This document shows positions 30,830-41,914 of a stretch of 64,000 nt of DNA, piece by piece. Position 1 is the first letter of the stretch. Every line of letters starts with the position of its first letter. Under the pieces are notes generated by a model. The model saw only the letters and a program-made list of their open reading frames with translations. It ran no database searches and was not told where the DNA came from. Origin of the DNA: Apodemus sylvaticus (taxonomy: Eukaryota > Chordata > Mammalia > Rodentia > Muridae); the NCBI RefSeq assembly GCF_947179515.1, contig NC_067481.1:7943570-8007569 (forward strand), written 5' to 3'. The translations under genes were made by a program, and so were the position numbers.

Positions 30830-31132
30830 TGTGTTATGTGTATATGTGTGCATATTTCTGTGTTTGTGTGTGTATGTGGATACAGGAAGGCCACAGTACA
30901 TGTGTAGAAGTCAGAGCAAAATTCTTTATTCTTACCTTGTTGAGTGGAGTCTCTGTTGTTTGCTGTCATGTGATCCTGGCTGGCTGCTGCCTTCTGGATA
31001 ATGGTTTGTCATCTGTCATCTTCCTGGAGGGGTTACAAATGAACACCATATTTATCTTTATCTAGGTTCTGGGGATAATGTTCTCACTCTTGCCTGGATA
31101 GTGTTTGACTAACTGAGCCATCTCTCCGGCCC
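30830..31132 (-). mobile_element. B4-class SINE, antisense, diverged
   Basis: A TG-rich tail complement and the head complement 'aactgagccatctctccggc' bracket diverged sequence. Confidence 0.55.
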
Positions 31133-31149
31133 CTTTTCCCCATTTTAAA

Positions 31150-31830
31150 TTAAAGCTACTGGGCTTTGGGTTGGGGCAAGGCTCAGTTGGTCAAGTGCTT
31201 GCTATCCAAGTATGAGGAACTGAATTTTATCACCAGCACTCATGGAAAAGAACGGGGTATGGGTGCCAGAGAGATGGCTCAGCCACTGTGAGCATTGGTG
31301 ACTTTCCCAGAGGACCAGAGTTAGAGTCCCAGTACCTACACAGTAGTTAATTCCAGTTCCAGGGAATCCAGCGCCCTCTTCTGGCCTCTGTGGGCACTGC
31401 ACAATGTGATATACAGACATGCTAACGCATGAAATAAAAATTTAAAAATCACCACCACCAACAAAAAGCTGAGCATGGTGGTTCATGCTTGTAATCTTAC
31501 TGCTGAGGAGGCAGAGGCTGCGGCTCCCTGGGGCTGGCTGGTGGACAGCCTGGCCCTAGGCAAATAAGAGTTTCAGAAAGCAAGCAAAGAGAGCCCTCCC
31601 CACCCCCCCAACACACTCCAAAGTGGAGAGTGACTGTGGAGCAGTCCCTGAAGTGCTCTCAAGCTCTGAGCCATCTCTCTGGCCCCCATGCTCAGTTTTC
31701 TTATGTGGGAACTGAGGAGAAAGTCAGTTCTTCAGCACCTCTGGCCTCCACATGGACATACCTGTACGTACATACATGAACACACATGAACACTCGCAAA
31801 CACGCACACACATACTAGAATAAATACATC
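31150..31830 (+). mobile_element. B4-class SINE interrupted by a B3
   Basis: The 5' half ('gggcaaggctcagttggtca', 'ggaactgaattttatcacca') and 3' half ('gctgagcatggtggttcatg', 'tggctggtggacagcctggc', 'cacctctggcctccacatgg') are separated by a B3. The 31580-31700 stretch may carry a further SINE fragment. Confidence 0.6.
31260..31449 (+). mobile_element. B3 SINE nested in B4-class SINE
   Basis: 'ccagagagatggctcagcca' head, 'agcgccctcttctggcctct' and an ATAAAAATTTAAAA tail. Confidence 0.85.
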
Positions 31831-31856
31831 TAGCATGTGTCTTTCCCCTTTATATA

Positions 31857-32380
31857 AACGAATTTATTGATTTATTTATTTAACTCTTATTCTTCTCATA
31901 TTTTACATTCTAACTGCAGTGTCCTCTCACTTCACTGGCCCCAGTCCCACCCCCCTCTCCCCCAGACAACTTCTCCTCTGTTTCCCTCAAAGAAAGAAAT
32001 AACAAGAGTGAGCTACCCAGGGCTATCCCCTCAACATGACCTAACAAGATACAATAAGACTAGGTACAAACCCTCCTATCACAACAGGAAAAGGGGTCCA
32101 AGTGCAGGCAAAAGGGTCAGAGATACCCCGACTCCCATTGCTGGGAGCCTCCCAAAACAGCAAGCTACACAAACATAGCACATATGCAGAGGATCTAGCT
32201 CAGACCCACAGAAGGTCAGTGTTTGTTGTTTCAGTCTCTGTGAGCCCTTCTGAGCTCTGCTTAGTTGATTCTGTGGGCCACATTCTTATGGTGTCCTCCA
32301 CCCCTCTGTAGTCCTCCTGTAGTCCTCCCTCCCCTCTTCTGCGGTGCTCCCTTGGACTAGCACGCTTCTTTATGGTGATT
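31857..32380 (-). mobile_element. Rodent L1 3' UTR, antisense
   Basis: 'ctacccagggctatcccctc', 'caagatacaataagactagg', 'gcaggcaaaagggtcagaga' and 'gcttagttgattctgtgggc' follow the antisense order of a mouse L1 3' region. 5' truncated; no ORF2 reading frame. Confidence 0.75.
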
Positions 32381-32647
32381 CTTCAAGACCCACTAATAAT
32401 ATCCAAGGGAGTGACACACACTGACACTTTACAAAATTCATATGGCCACGGGCCCCCGTTCTCTATGTCCACCCTCTCCCTGGAAACAGGTTTTTGGGAA
32501 GCATACTTTTGGGGTGGGGTGGGGTACTGTGGGAGGGAGAGGAACTGGGGCATGCAAATGTGATGTCTGTGAAGCACCAGTCTCCTCATCTACAAAAGGA
32601 GAGAGAATTTTTTTGATGTTAGAACTTTATTAACAATGTCACTGATT

Positions 32648-33095
32648 TGACACACACAGACACACACACACTCACAAACATATACAGATACACACAGACC
32701 CAGACAAACACATACATACAGACACAAAAACAGACAAACACATACACACACATACACAGACACACAGACACAAACACATAAACACACAGACACACATAAA
32801 CACATAGACATACACACACAGATACACATAGATACCCAGAAACACACAGAGACACAGACACACACACACACACAAACACAGACCTAGACATAGACACACA
32901 GACACAAACACATAAACACACAGACACAGATATATACACACACATAAACACACAGACATAGACATACACACACAGACACACATAGATACCCAGACACACA
33001 CAGAAACACACACATAGACATACACATACAAAGACACACACAGATACACACTGACAAAACAGTCAGATACACACACACACACACACACACACACA
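32648..33095. repeat. Long CA-rich tract with higher-order duplication
   Basis: About 450 bp of ACAC interrupted by AGA, ATA and AAACA. gacacaaacacataaacaca occurs at 32767 and 32901, and catagatacccaga at 32827 and 32981, showing a tandem block duplication of about 134-154 bp. Minus-strand frames up to 176 codons (Cys/Val-rich) are artefacts. Confidence 0.97.
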
Positions 33096-33099
33096 ATGT

Positions 33100-33213
33100 A
33101 CATAATGGGGTCAAAGGACAGCTCTCTGTTCTCACCTTCCACCATGTGGGTCCCAGGTATCGAACCCAGGTCTTCAGGCTTAGCAGCAAGCCTCTGAGTC
33201 ATCTTTCAGGCTC
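33100..33213 (-). mobile_element. tRNA-derived SINE (B3A/B4 type), antisense
   Basis: 'ttctcaccttccaccatgtg', 'aggtatcgaacccaggtctt' and 'ctgagtcatctttcaggc'. Confidence 0.7.
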
Positions 33214-34546
33214 CCCGTGCTGTGCTGTGAGACCCAGCCCATGTGAACATGGTCTCTCTCACCCTGGTCACTCTTCAGCCAATTAGATGCAATTGAGAGC
33301 AAAATGCAAGGCAGATTAATCAAGGTATACAGAAGTTATAGATATGCTAATGAGTTATGTTAATGATGGATGAGAGCAGGTAATTGGAGGTGGCACAGTT
33401 GTGAAGAAATCTAGGTTCTTAGAGAAAATATTGCATTCAAAGAGCCTTAGAATGATTAATGGGGCCTCTGGAATTACAAAGAGCAGCCAAGAGAAACCAC
33501 TGGGAACAGAAATTGCTCAGGGGAAGTGACCTTGAGGACGCCACAGGACAGGTCAGGGAGGCTTTCTGTGGGCCAACAGGTGACCCCAAGGAATTCTGAC
33601 CTGGCCTATGATCACAGAAGCGGGACCTGGGTGTGTCCCTCTGCCGCCTTCTCTTTGTACAGGACTTGTGTTCTTTGACAGCTCACACTGTGGGTAGTGG
33701 CTGAAGGGACCTGCTTTGCAGAACAGGACCTTGTGGAGAGAGATGCAGCACAGAGCGGTTATCTTGAAGGGGCTCCATTTACAGATCCCAGTTACCTGGT
33801 TCCACAGGTGTTATAGGGGAGAAAGTATCAGAGAAGTCCTCCACTTCCCTGGGGAGTGGGAAGCCAGTATGTACTAGAACCTTTCACACAGCATGGAAAA
33901 CCTGAGAGAGGGCTGGGGCTAAGTACCTTCCTGGGATATGCTTGGTTTCTTGCACAAAACTTGAGCTTGGTCCTAGAACCCTTATGCTGGGGGCACTGGC
34001 ATTGCCTCCACCTGCGTGGACCAATGTGACTGACGTTGCAGGTATAGCTGCGCAGCACTTGCAGTTAGCGTGGGATGACGGGCGGGGGTTATGGCTCCTG
34101 CAGAAGCTGGTCCCTAAACCGTATGCAGTGAGTTGGTGGAGGCTGCCTCTTGACCCTTCCAGCTCCCTTAGCTCCTTTTCTGTTTACCTGCTCCCTCTCC
34201 TCCACAGACACCCTTCTCCACACTGTCTGCCAGTGAACAGGCTCTAGACTCCTTGAGCTTTTTGCGTTCCTTTGATGGATGAGTGGGCTGGCACTTCCTG
34301 ATTCTGACTCGCCTTATCCCCGCTCTCTGCATTATTTTTCTTATTGGCAGGACCACACATCTGATAAGAAGCAACTTGAAGGAGGCGGGGTTATTTTGAC
34401 TGACAGTTTAAGAAAGAATCAAACCGGTTACAAGGAGGTAGGAGCAGGAGGTGGCTGGTCACACGACCGAAGCAGAGAGTAAACAGGAAGTGGGGCTGGG
34501 CTATAAAGACCCCAAGGCTAGCCCATAGCAACCCACTTCCTCCAAT
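33214..34546. other. 1.3 kb with no recognised feature
   Basis: Complex sequence, part AT-rich (33270-33480) and part GC-rich. Possibly contains an LTR or unnamed repeat, but I found no boundaries. Frames of 101 codons or less are unsupported. Confidence 0.45.
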
Positions 34547-34561
34547 AAGGTTCCACCTTTT

Positions 34562-34753
34562 GTTTTTTGTTTGTTTGTTTGTTTTTGTTTGTTTTTTGTT
34601 TTTTGGATTTGGTTTTTTTGAGGCAGGGTTACTCTGTATGGCCCAGGCTGTCCTGGAACTCACTCTGTAGACCAGGCTGAAATCAGTCAGAAATCTGCCT
34701 GCCTCTGCCTCCCAGGTGCTGGGATTACAGGTGTGCGCCACCACCACCCGGTG
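34562..34753 (-). mobile_element. B1 SINE, antisense
   Basis: GTTT-rich tail complement and antisense B1 body. Exact 15-bp duplications aaggttccacctttt at 34547-34561 and 34754-34768 define the insertion. Confidence 0.97.
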
Positions 34754-34957
34754 AAGGTTCCACCTTTTAAACCTTCCACAACTTTCCACAAACAGCAGCA
34801 CCACTAACTAGCTCGGAAACGAGTGTTAGCCAGGGATATTTCATATTTAAAGCTGTGGGTCAGGATCCTTCTACGGGGGTCACATATCAGATACTGTGCA
34901 TATAGATATTTACATTAGGATTCAAAACAGTAGCAAGATTACAGCTATGAAACAGTA

Positions 34958-35010
34958 ATAATAATAGTAGTAGTAGTAATTATTATTATTATTATTATTA
35001 TTATTATTTT
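34958..35010. repeat. (TAG)n-(TTA)n microsatellite
   Basis: A few AAT and TAG units, then about ten TTA units. Confidence 0.97.
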
Positions 35011-35044
35011 ATGGTTGGGGAGTCACCATAACACGAGGAACAGT

Positions 35045-35214
35045 CTTTTTTTTTTTTTTGTTTTTTTTGTTTTTTTTCAAGACAGGGTTTCTCTGTGTAG
35101 CCCCGGCTGTCCTGGAACTCACTCTTTAGACCAGGCTGGCCTCGAACTCAGAAATCTACCTGCCTCTGCCTCCCAAGTGCTGGGATTAAAGGCGTGCGCC
35201 ACCACTGCCCGGCT
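35045..35214 (-). mobile_element. B1 SINE nested in URR1
   Basis: Near-consensus antisense B1 with 11-bp duplications cgaggaacagt at 35034-35044 and 35215-35225. Confidence 0.97.
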
Positions 35215-35275
35215 CGAGGAACAGTTTTAAAGGGTCTCGATGTTGGGAAGTTTGAGAACCGCTGCTCTAGAGTCA

Positions 35276-36007
35276 TGAAAACTCTCAGATGCAGGGAAGA
35301 GAGTGGCTGGGACCTGGAGTAGGCTGGGTTGCTGTGCGTGGCTGCCTTCTGTGGAGTTTCTTCTGTCTTCGCTGGTCTCAGAAGAGCAGGACCTCACCCT
35401 CTGTGCTAGTGGGCTGAGCTTTCTCCTTATGAAAATCTATCTTCCAGCCCAGAGGCTTTAAGATTATCCTTGCAGGTCAGGTGCAGTTGATACACACCTA
35501 TATATAATCTCAGCACCCAGGAGGCCGAGACCAGAAGATCTTGAATTCGAGATCATGGAGACCCTGATCAAACAACAGCACCCACTTTCAGGCTTCAGAA
35601 AATGACCTGCACAGGCTTTTGTGCCTAGTTGAAATCAATTCCAGGCGCTCAAGAGCTGAAATGACCAAGATGGAGACTCATTTTCTCCCTTGGCTCCTAC
35701 CTGCTTGTGGGGCTGTGTACTGGAGGCTTTCCAGGGAGATCTGTGGCGGGGCTGGGAGTGAGGGCTCAGGAAAAGGGGAGAGAGAGCAAGCAGGAGGGGG
35801 AGCTGTTTCTGCCGCTTCTGTGCTGCAGTTGGCTCCACTCTGTCTCCAATGTGCTGTTCAGTTACTCCACATCACGCTGCCCTGAGGTGGCTGGGCCGAC
35901 TAGCCAGGGAGTAGTGCCAGGGATCTTCAGGGAGAACAAACCTCTTCCCAAGTGTTACAGCTCTTAGGACAGTGGAGTAGTTCCTGCACACCTTTAATCC
36001 TTCTGGA
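35276..36007. other. Mostly single-copy; a weak B1-like stretch at 35472-35580
   Basis: 'atctcagcacccaggaggcc' and 'cttgaattcgagatcatgga' suggest an old sense B1-like SINE. The rest has no recognised feature; frames at 35619-35967 lack support. Confidence 0.45.
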
Positions 36008-36165
36008 TAGGTTTCTTTGTTGTTGTTGTTGTTTTGTTTTTTGGATTTGGTGTTTTCGAGACAGGGTTTCTCTGTATAGCCCTGGTTGTCCTGGAACTCA
36101 TTCAGTAGACTCAGAAACCCACCTGCCTCTACCTCCCAGAGTGCTGGGATTACAAGCGCAACCTA
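36008..36165 (-). mobile_element. B1 SINE, antisense, internally deleted
   Basis: 'ttttcgagacagggtttctc' to 'tgctgggattacaagcgcaa', with about 20 bp missing in the 'ctctgtagaccaggctggcc' region. Confidence 0.93.
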
Positions 36166-36992
36166 ATAGAATACTTATATAGTTTGGGGGGTGGGGCAGG
36201 GCATGAGAGCAGGTACTTCTCATTGGCTTGGGTCTGAGAGCTTATTTGCATGTGGGAGGGCTTGGTGCTGCTCCTAACTGACTGATGGCCACTGACCTCT
36301 CTGGGGGGTGGGGCTGTGGGAGGGAGCCAGGGGCCCAAGGGGCGTGGCCAAACACCTGCAGTTCTTTGCAGGCCACAGTCTCCTGCTGGGTCTGGGAGGT
36401 GGTGCGGGAGGGGTTACGCCTGAGCTCGACCAGGCTGCCTATCACAGCTCACTGCCCCACACCTGCTCCTGCTCTTAGTGGCCTACAGGGCCTGAGACCA
36501 GTGCCTGTTGCTCTGTGAAGACCAGTAAGAGCCAGTGGTGGAGGAAGGAGCTTTGGAGAGGATGGAGGGATGGCTGCTGTACCAGTATGCATAGGCTGCG
36601 TGCCTGTGCGTTGGCAGTGTGGACGAGGTAACACTAAGCCGCCTGTTTAAAAGCTGTGTAGCATAGAGATAGAGTCAGGGGGGCTTCCCTCAGAATGACA
36701 CCTTGGGATTTGAGGAACCAGCAGGAAGCAGGGCCGTTGGTGCTTTCTTCCCTGAAGCAGGTTATAAAACTCAGGGAGAGCTTCCTGATTTCCCTGGAGG
36801 TAAGCCTGAAGACCCTGGAGTGAGAGGTGACCTCCGGGTGCCTGGAACATCTCAGAAGACACGGCTGCCAAATGAGATGCCAACACATGGGCCTTGCCAA
36901 ATCCTCCAGTTTAAGGGGAGTAGATAGTGATTTGTAATTTAAATCAATCTGCATGTGTATGTATGAGGCATAGATATACGCATGCATATTCT
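36166..36992. other. GC-rich single-copy-looking sequence
   Basis: Contains an ATTTGCAT octamer-like word (about 36244), a ggggcgtggcc KLF/Sp-like word (about 36340) and several CACC/GGTGG words. No TATA or exon identified; a regulatory role is only possible. Confidence 0.35.
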
Positions 36993-37016
36993 TGTGTGTG
37001 TGTGTGTGTGTGTGTG
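36993..37016. repeat. (TG)n microsatellite
   Basis: About twelve TG units. Confidence 0.96.
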
Positions 37017-37040
37017 TAAAAGCCTGAAGTTGACAACAGG

Positions 37041-37440
37041 TGTCATCTTAGTTTCTATTGTTGTGATAAATACCAGGTCCAAAAGCAACTTGGGGGTGGG
37101 GTGGGTGGGGTGTGGAATGGATGTGTGGGGGATTATTTCATCTTACACTGCTCAGGCACAGTTCATCACTGAAGGACATCAGGGTAGGAACCTAATGCAG
37201 AAACCTGGAGGCAGGAAGTGAAGCAGAGAGCGTGGAAGGGCACTGCTTACTGGCTGGTTCTCCATGGCTTGCTCAGCCTGCTTTCTTATACAACCCAGGA
37301 TTATTTGCCTGTGGGTAGCACTGCTCTAGTGAGCCAGGTCCTCCCATATTAATCCTTAGTAGAGAAAACGCCCCACAGATTTGCCTACAGGCCAATTTGG
37401 ATGGAGGTATTTTCTAAATGGAGGTTCCCTCTTCCCAAAC
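37041..37440 (-). mobile_element. MaLR LTR (ORR1-like), antisense
   Basis: Starts 'tgtcatcttagtttctattg' and contains 'gaagggcactgcttactggc', 'gcttgctcagcctgctttct' and 'aggccaatttggatggaggt'. The right edge is approximate. Confidence 0.75.
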
Positions 37441-37667
37441 GGTTCTGACTTGGATCAAGTTGCCCAAAACCCAGCTCAGGCATCTCCCTCTATTGCTCTG
37501 CAAATTACTCATTGAGCAAGGACTGTCAATTGAGCCCAGATCTCACTGATTCCCACTACTCTATCTGGTTAATTTGCCGAGGGATCTCCTGGCCTCTGCA
37601 TGGTGAGTGAATATTCTTCCCGGCGTTTTTCCAGATCCAGTAGGATCTGAGGATTCAAGCTCTGGTC

Positions 37668-38360
37668 TGTAGAAGAATTTTAATCCAGCAACAGGGCTGC
37701 TCTGGCAAGGGAGCACATCCAAAGATATGACCTGGAAGAATGCAGACATGTCCTGGATTATAGTATGATCTGGCTGGAATACAGACATACCCTTAACACA
37801 CACTTTCAGTCCCTAACCATGGAGGTAAAGTTAGTTTGTAGAAGGAAGCAGCCATGTTTGAAAATGATATCTAATTGAGGGGCAGACAAAGTGACCAATC
37901 AGATAACAGATTTGACAGGATGAGTCAGAGATAGGAAGCACAACACATGTGAGAACAGCAGAGAAAGAGAGGCTACTTAAGAGCAACGAGAGAGAAGACG
38001 GTGGTGGTGGTGGTGGTGGTGTGTGTCACAGTTTTACCAGGACAGTATTACAGAGACAGGTTACAGAGAGAACAAGCTAGACACAGGTGAAGACAGAGTG
38101 AGCCAGAGCATGAGAAGGAGCCAGGAGATTAGAACAGATTGCTGAAGTTAGCGTGAGGCCAGGCAGAGCAATCCAGTCAGAAGCTAAGAGAAGCTGGATT
38201 GAATCAGCTTCTGGAGGCTAGAAGCTTCCAGGCCTAGGCTTGGGGATAGTTAGGACAGAGAAGGAAATGTTCTGGGCTCAGCCCAAGCTGTGTATTTATA
38301 CAGCTTGTGTATGACTCTCATCTGATCCTTTCCTCTGAGGAAATTAAAGCGACATTTACA
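37668..38360 (+). mobile_element. Solo LTR, ERVK-type
   Basis: TGTAGAAG...ATTTACA bounded by exact 6-bp duplications ctggtc at 37662-37667 and 38361-38366. From 'ggctggaatacagaca' onward it resembles the LTR at 9970-10746 (opposite strand). It includes a GGT tract (about 37999-38021) and an ATTAAAG word near its end. No internal retroviral genes are present. Confidence 0.85.
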
Positions 38361-38392
38361 CTGGTCCTCACATGTACCAAGCAAGTGCTTTT

Positions 38393-39440
38393 TTTATATT
38401 GGACATTTTCTTTATTTACATTTCAAATGTTTTCCCCTTTTCAGGTCTCCCTTTCAGAAGCCCCCTTTCCCATCCCCCCTCCCCCTTCCTCTATGAGGGT
38501 GCTCCCCCAACCACCCACCCACTCCCGCCTTCCCACACTGGCATTCCCTTACAATGGGGCATCAAACACCCTCAGGCCCAAGGGCCGTTCCTCCCACTGA
38601 TGTCCAACAAGGCCATCCTCTGCCACATATGCAGCCAGCACCACGGTATTCACACCTCCATGTGTATTCTTTGGTTGGTGGTCCAGTCCCTGGGAGCTGG
38701 GGGCGGGGGGGGGGGTGGATCTGGCCTGTTGACACTGCTGCTCCCCTCATGTACTCTTCAGGCTCTAGCAGAGCCTCTCAGGAGACAGCCATACCAGGCT
38801 TCTGTCTGCAAGCACTTCTTGGCATCTACAATAGTGTCTGGGTTTGGTGTATGGGATGGATTCTCAGGCAGGGCAGTCTCTGGATGGCCTTTCTTTCAGT
38901 CTCTGCTCAACATTTTGTCTCCATATTTCCTCCTATGAGAATTTTGTTCCCCTTTCTAAGAAGCACTGAAGCATCCACACTTTGGTCTTCCTTCTTCTTA
39001 CGCTTCATATGGTCTGTGAATTGAATCTTGGGTATTCCACACTTTTGGGCTAATAATCCACTTATCATAGAGTACATACCATGTGTATTCTTTTGTGATT
39101 GAGTTACCTCACTCAGGATGATATTTTCAAGTTCCATCCATTTGCCTGAGAATTTCATGAATTGTTTTTAATAGCTGAGTAGTACTCCACTGTGTAAATA
39201 TACCACATTTACTGTATCCATTCCTCTGTTGAGGGACATCTGGGTTGTTTCTAGCTTCTGGCTATTATAAAGAAGGCTGCTATGAACATAATGGAACATG
39301 TGTCCTTATTACATGTTGGAGCATCTTCTGGGTACATGCCCAGGAGTGGTATAGCTGGGTCCTCAGGTAGTACTGTGTCCAGTTTTCTGAGGAACCACCA
39401 GACTGATTTCCAGAGTGGTTGTACCATCTTGCAATCCTGC
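38393..39440 (-). mobile_element. 5'-truncated mouse L1
   Basis: 1048 bp with 13-bp target duplications agcaagtgctttt (38380-38392 and 39441-39453). Minus strand: a decayed C-terminal ORF2 part with DPAIPLLGMYPED and NKDTC (frame 39251-39445), a frameshifted 'MELENIILSEVTQSQK' part (38907-39158), then the L1Md-type 3' UTR with its G/C-rich run and a short A tail. It lacks endonuclease and reverse transcriptase, so it cannot move by itself. Confidence 0.95.
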
Positions 39441-39469
39441 AGCAAGTGCTTTTATGCACTATCCATTTT

Positions 39470-39597
39470 ATCTCTCTCTCTCATACACACACACATGCAT
39501 TGCAAACTTGAGGACACACACATACATATATTTGTGTATAGGTTATGTGTTTGTGTATATGTATTTGTATATGTATACATATATGTATATATAAAAT
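39470..39597. repeat. TC/CA/TATG compound simple repeat
   Basis: TC, CA and TATGTA units with an alternating purine-pyrimidine AT-rich end. Confidence 0.9.
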
Positions 39598-39937
39598 CTG
39601 GGACTCCTGTCTACTTCTCCATCAAACCTAGCATAAGGAATACTTAACCTTAACTCTCTGTGCCTTTCGTTTTCACTTCCTTGTGAACTCTCCGGAGTTG
39701 TGTAAAACTCACATTTAAACAAATGTGCCTGGATTTGCCTTGTTAATCTGTCTTGTTATAGAGGCTTCAAGGGTGAACTTAGGATGGGTGAGCAAAAGAT
39801 AATTTTCCTTTCCTCATGATAAATGGGGTTACATGTATTTTAACACACACAGGCACTCACATGTGCACCCCCCTGCCCAGTGTCATAATCCCATTTAGAG
39901 ATGGGAAACAGGAGGGTAATAAAAAAGCTTGCCTCAT
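39598..39937. other. No feature recognised
   Basis: About 340 bp of AT-leaning sequence between a microsatellite and a B1. Confidence 0.45.
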
Positions 39938-40086
39938 TTTGAGACAGAGCCTCCCTAGGTAGCCCAGGCTGACCTTGACAGAGCCTTGCTAGGTAGCCCA
40001 GGCTGACCTTGACTGAACTCATGTTTTCTTTCTGCCTTGACCAGTGTAAGTGCTGGGATTACAGGCATTTGCCACCACACCCAGCT
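39938..40086 (-). mobile_element. B1-like SINE, antisense, with 34-bp tandem duplication
   Basis: 'ttttgagacagagcctccct' to 'gccaccacacccagct'. Part of the element is duplicated in tandem (39943-39976 and 39977-40010), each copy carrying 'ctaggtagcccaggctgacc'. Confidence 0.85.
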
Positions 40087-40339
40087 GATTAAAGTCAGCT
40101 TTATGAGTTCATAGGCCAGGCAAAAACCCCAATCTTGGCAGCCCCAGTTCCGGGCTCTCTCTACTCCCCAAAGTTCTTCTGAACCCAAGAGCCTGGGCCC
40201 AGATCAGCCAAGCAGCAAGTTCAAGGTATGGGGGAGGAAGGGGCAGGCTGGGAAGCCTTGAAGCGAGGAGGCAGGTGGGGCGGGGGAGGCGGCTCACTCC
40301 TAAGTTCTCTTCCATAGGGCCCACCGGCCTGGCTCATTT
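40087..40339. other. No feature recognised; G-rich patch at 40225-40290
   Basis: Contains GGGGCGGGG-like Sp1 words near 40276-40285, directly upstream of an AT-rich candidate enhancer. Confidence 0.4.
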
Positions 40340-40600
40340 TGGGTGGGTAGCTACATTTTTTACCAAATGAGCTTTTTTTAATTGCTTGATTTACTTATCT
40401 CCTCTTCGGATCTGCTGATATACTCCGCTGCCTTTTAATTGCTTGAAAAGTTGAGCAGTTTTTCATGTTTTAAGGAGTGCTGAATTGTATAATTAAAACA
40501 CTAACAGTGTAAATCAACAGTGCAGAAGAAAGACAGCGGAGAATTAAGCAAGTGCGCTGGCATAATAATAAAATCAAGTCAGCACGAAGGAGGCTGCTAT
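40340..40600. promoter_or_regulatory. Strong candidate conserved non-coding element
   Basis: AT-rich, repeat-free block with two exact copies of tttaattgcttga (40377-40389 and 40434-40446), ctgaattgtataattaaaac and agaattaagcaagtg words. No coding frame runs through it. The resemblance to developmental enhancers is by texture and TAATTG-motif density; conservation was not tested. Confidence 0.5.
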
Positions 40601-41079
40601 GGAGGAGACGCTGAATATGGACAGGCCCTGCGGGACAAAAGGGATGGTTCGCAGGATGCTCGACTGAGTCCTTCAGCCCCCACAGAAAGTGGGGAATTAG
40701 ACAGACAGACTGCAGGTTGCTGGAAGCCTACATGGATCAGACACCTTAGCAGGGCAAAACTCTAACATGGAAATGACCCTGATAGGGCGTGGCTCCAGGT
40801 GTCTGGGTCTCTGTACCCCTGGAAGAATCACCCAAGTGTTAGAGTCCAGTTTCAGGACCTCCGGTGGCTGCTTCTCCTGCCTGTAGAGGAGGAGATGGGG
40901 AAGGCTTCTGTCTGGGGTTCCTGTACCAAACTATCTCTTTTCTTAAACAGACTCCGAGCCTTCCCTCTCCTACTTAAGTCCCCATACTGAGTTGGGTGGC
41001 CAGGGATTGTTGGTCTCAAGTGTAAACTGCCTTGAAGCTGGTATCAGCCTCAGCCCACCCACACTGACAAGTCTCAGGC
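40601..41079. other. Single-copy-looking sequence, nothing recognised
   Basis: An 81-codon frame (40520-40765) begins inside the candidate element and has no domain. Confidence 0.45.
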
Positions 41080-41230
41080 TGCAGACTTATTAATTAATAT
41101 TTACAACACCCCGTTCCTGCCCCCGGTGATGGATGGTTCCCATGTCGAGATCAATATGGCCCTCACAGCATTTACATATTTATATTATTAATAAGCAATA
41201 AGTCACCCAGGCAACTCTGCCCTGCTGGTC
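41080..41230. promoter_or_regulatory. AT-rich candidate regulatory island
   Basis: 'acttattaattaatatttac' at the left and 'tatattattaataagcaata' at the right flank a GC-mixed centre with 'ggtgatggatggttc'. No repeat words recognised. Confidence 0.4.
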
Positions 41231-41914
41231 TTCTAGTGAATTCCTCGAAGAAGGCTAACCTTGTCCTTTGTCCCTGGCACCAGCCCTTGTGTTTGGGCTG
41301 GGAGGGGACAGAACAGGGGGCAGTCACATGAAGACAGAGTCTAGACATTGCACTGGTAATTTCTGCCCTCAGTCTGACAGTCTAGCTCCATCGGGTGCTC
41401 CACTGTGAAGGAGGCCCCTTTCTGTGTCTTCTGTGGACAGTTGTCACTAGGCTAGTGTCCTTGATACGACCTTGTCCCCTGCATCCCCACGCCTTCCATG
41501 GCAGGCCCCCTTCAGCACTTGGCTAGGCATGGAGACATCTCCAACTGTCTCCACTCTCTCTGCCAGGAGACTCGGCATCCTACCTTATTGTTGAGAACCT
41601 TCTGGAACCACTGCCTCCCTGCCACCTGCCAGTCATGACAACCCGTCTCCTCCACTGGGTTCTTGGGTCCCCCCTCTGGTGTCACATCTTCTCAGTCCAT
41701 CCCTCCCCTCCTGTCATCTCAACATCCATGGAGACATACATGATGCATGGGTATACATATGCACACACGTTGTCATAACGTACCTTTTGGTTTCTTATGT
41801 TCCGTGTACCTAGATTACTCTTCCACGTGTCTCCCTCAGTGTAAAACCTGCCTCTCCTTCCAGGTTAACCTAGCTCACCTGTCTCATGTCATACACGTGA
41901 AAATTACTGGATAA
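41231..41914. other. Single-copy-looking sequence, nothing recognised
   Basis: C/T-rich sequence with no repeat or exon I can support. Confidence 0.45.

Larger units (their letters stand above)
34845..35275 (-). mobile_element. URR1-like hAT fossil, split by (TTA)n and a B1
   Basis: 'ctgtgggtcaggatccttct' at the left and 'tgggaagtttgagaaccgct' at the right belong to one URR1 body. A TAG/TTA tract (34958-35010) and a B1 lie inside. Confidence 0.75.

Noticed and set aside
32619..33202. 140- and 176-codon Cys/Val-rich minus-strand frames
   Set aside because: Products of the long CA/TG tract; all three frames are open for the same reason.
38372..39024. 188- and 156-codon plus-strand frames
   Set aside because: They are the antisense strand of the truncated L1 3' UTR.
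39251..39445. Possible live L1 ORF2
   Set aside because: Only a C-terminal fragment remains, frameshifted, without endonuclease or reverse transcriptase.
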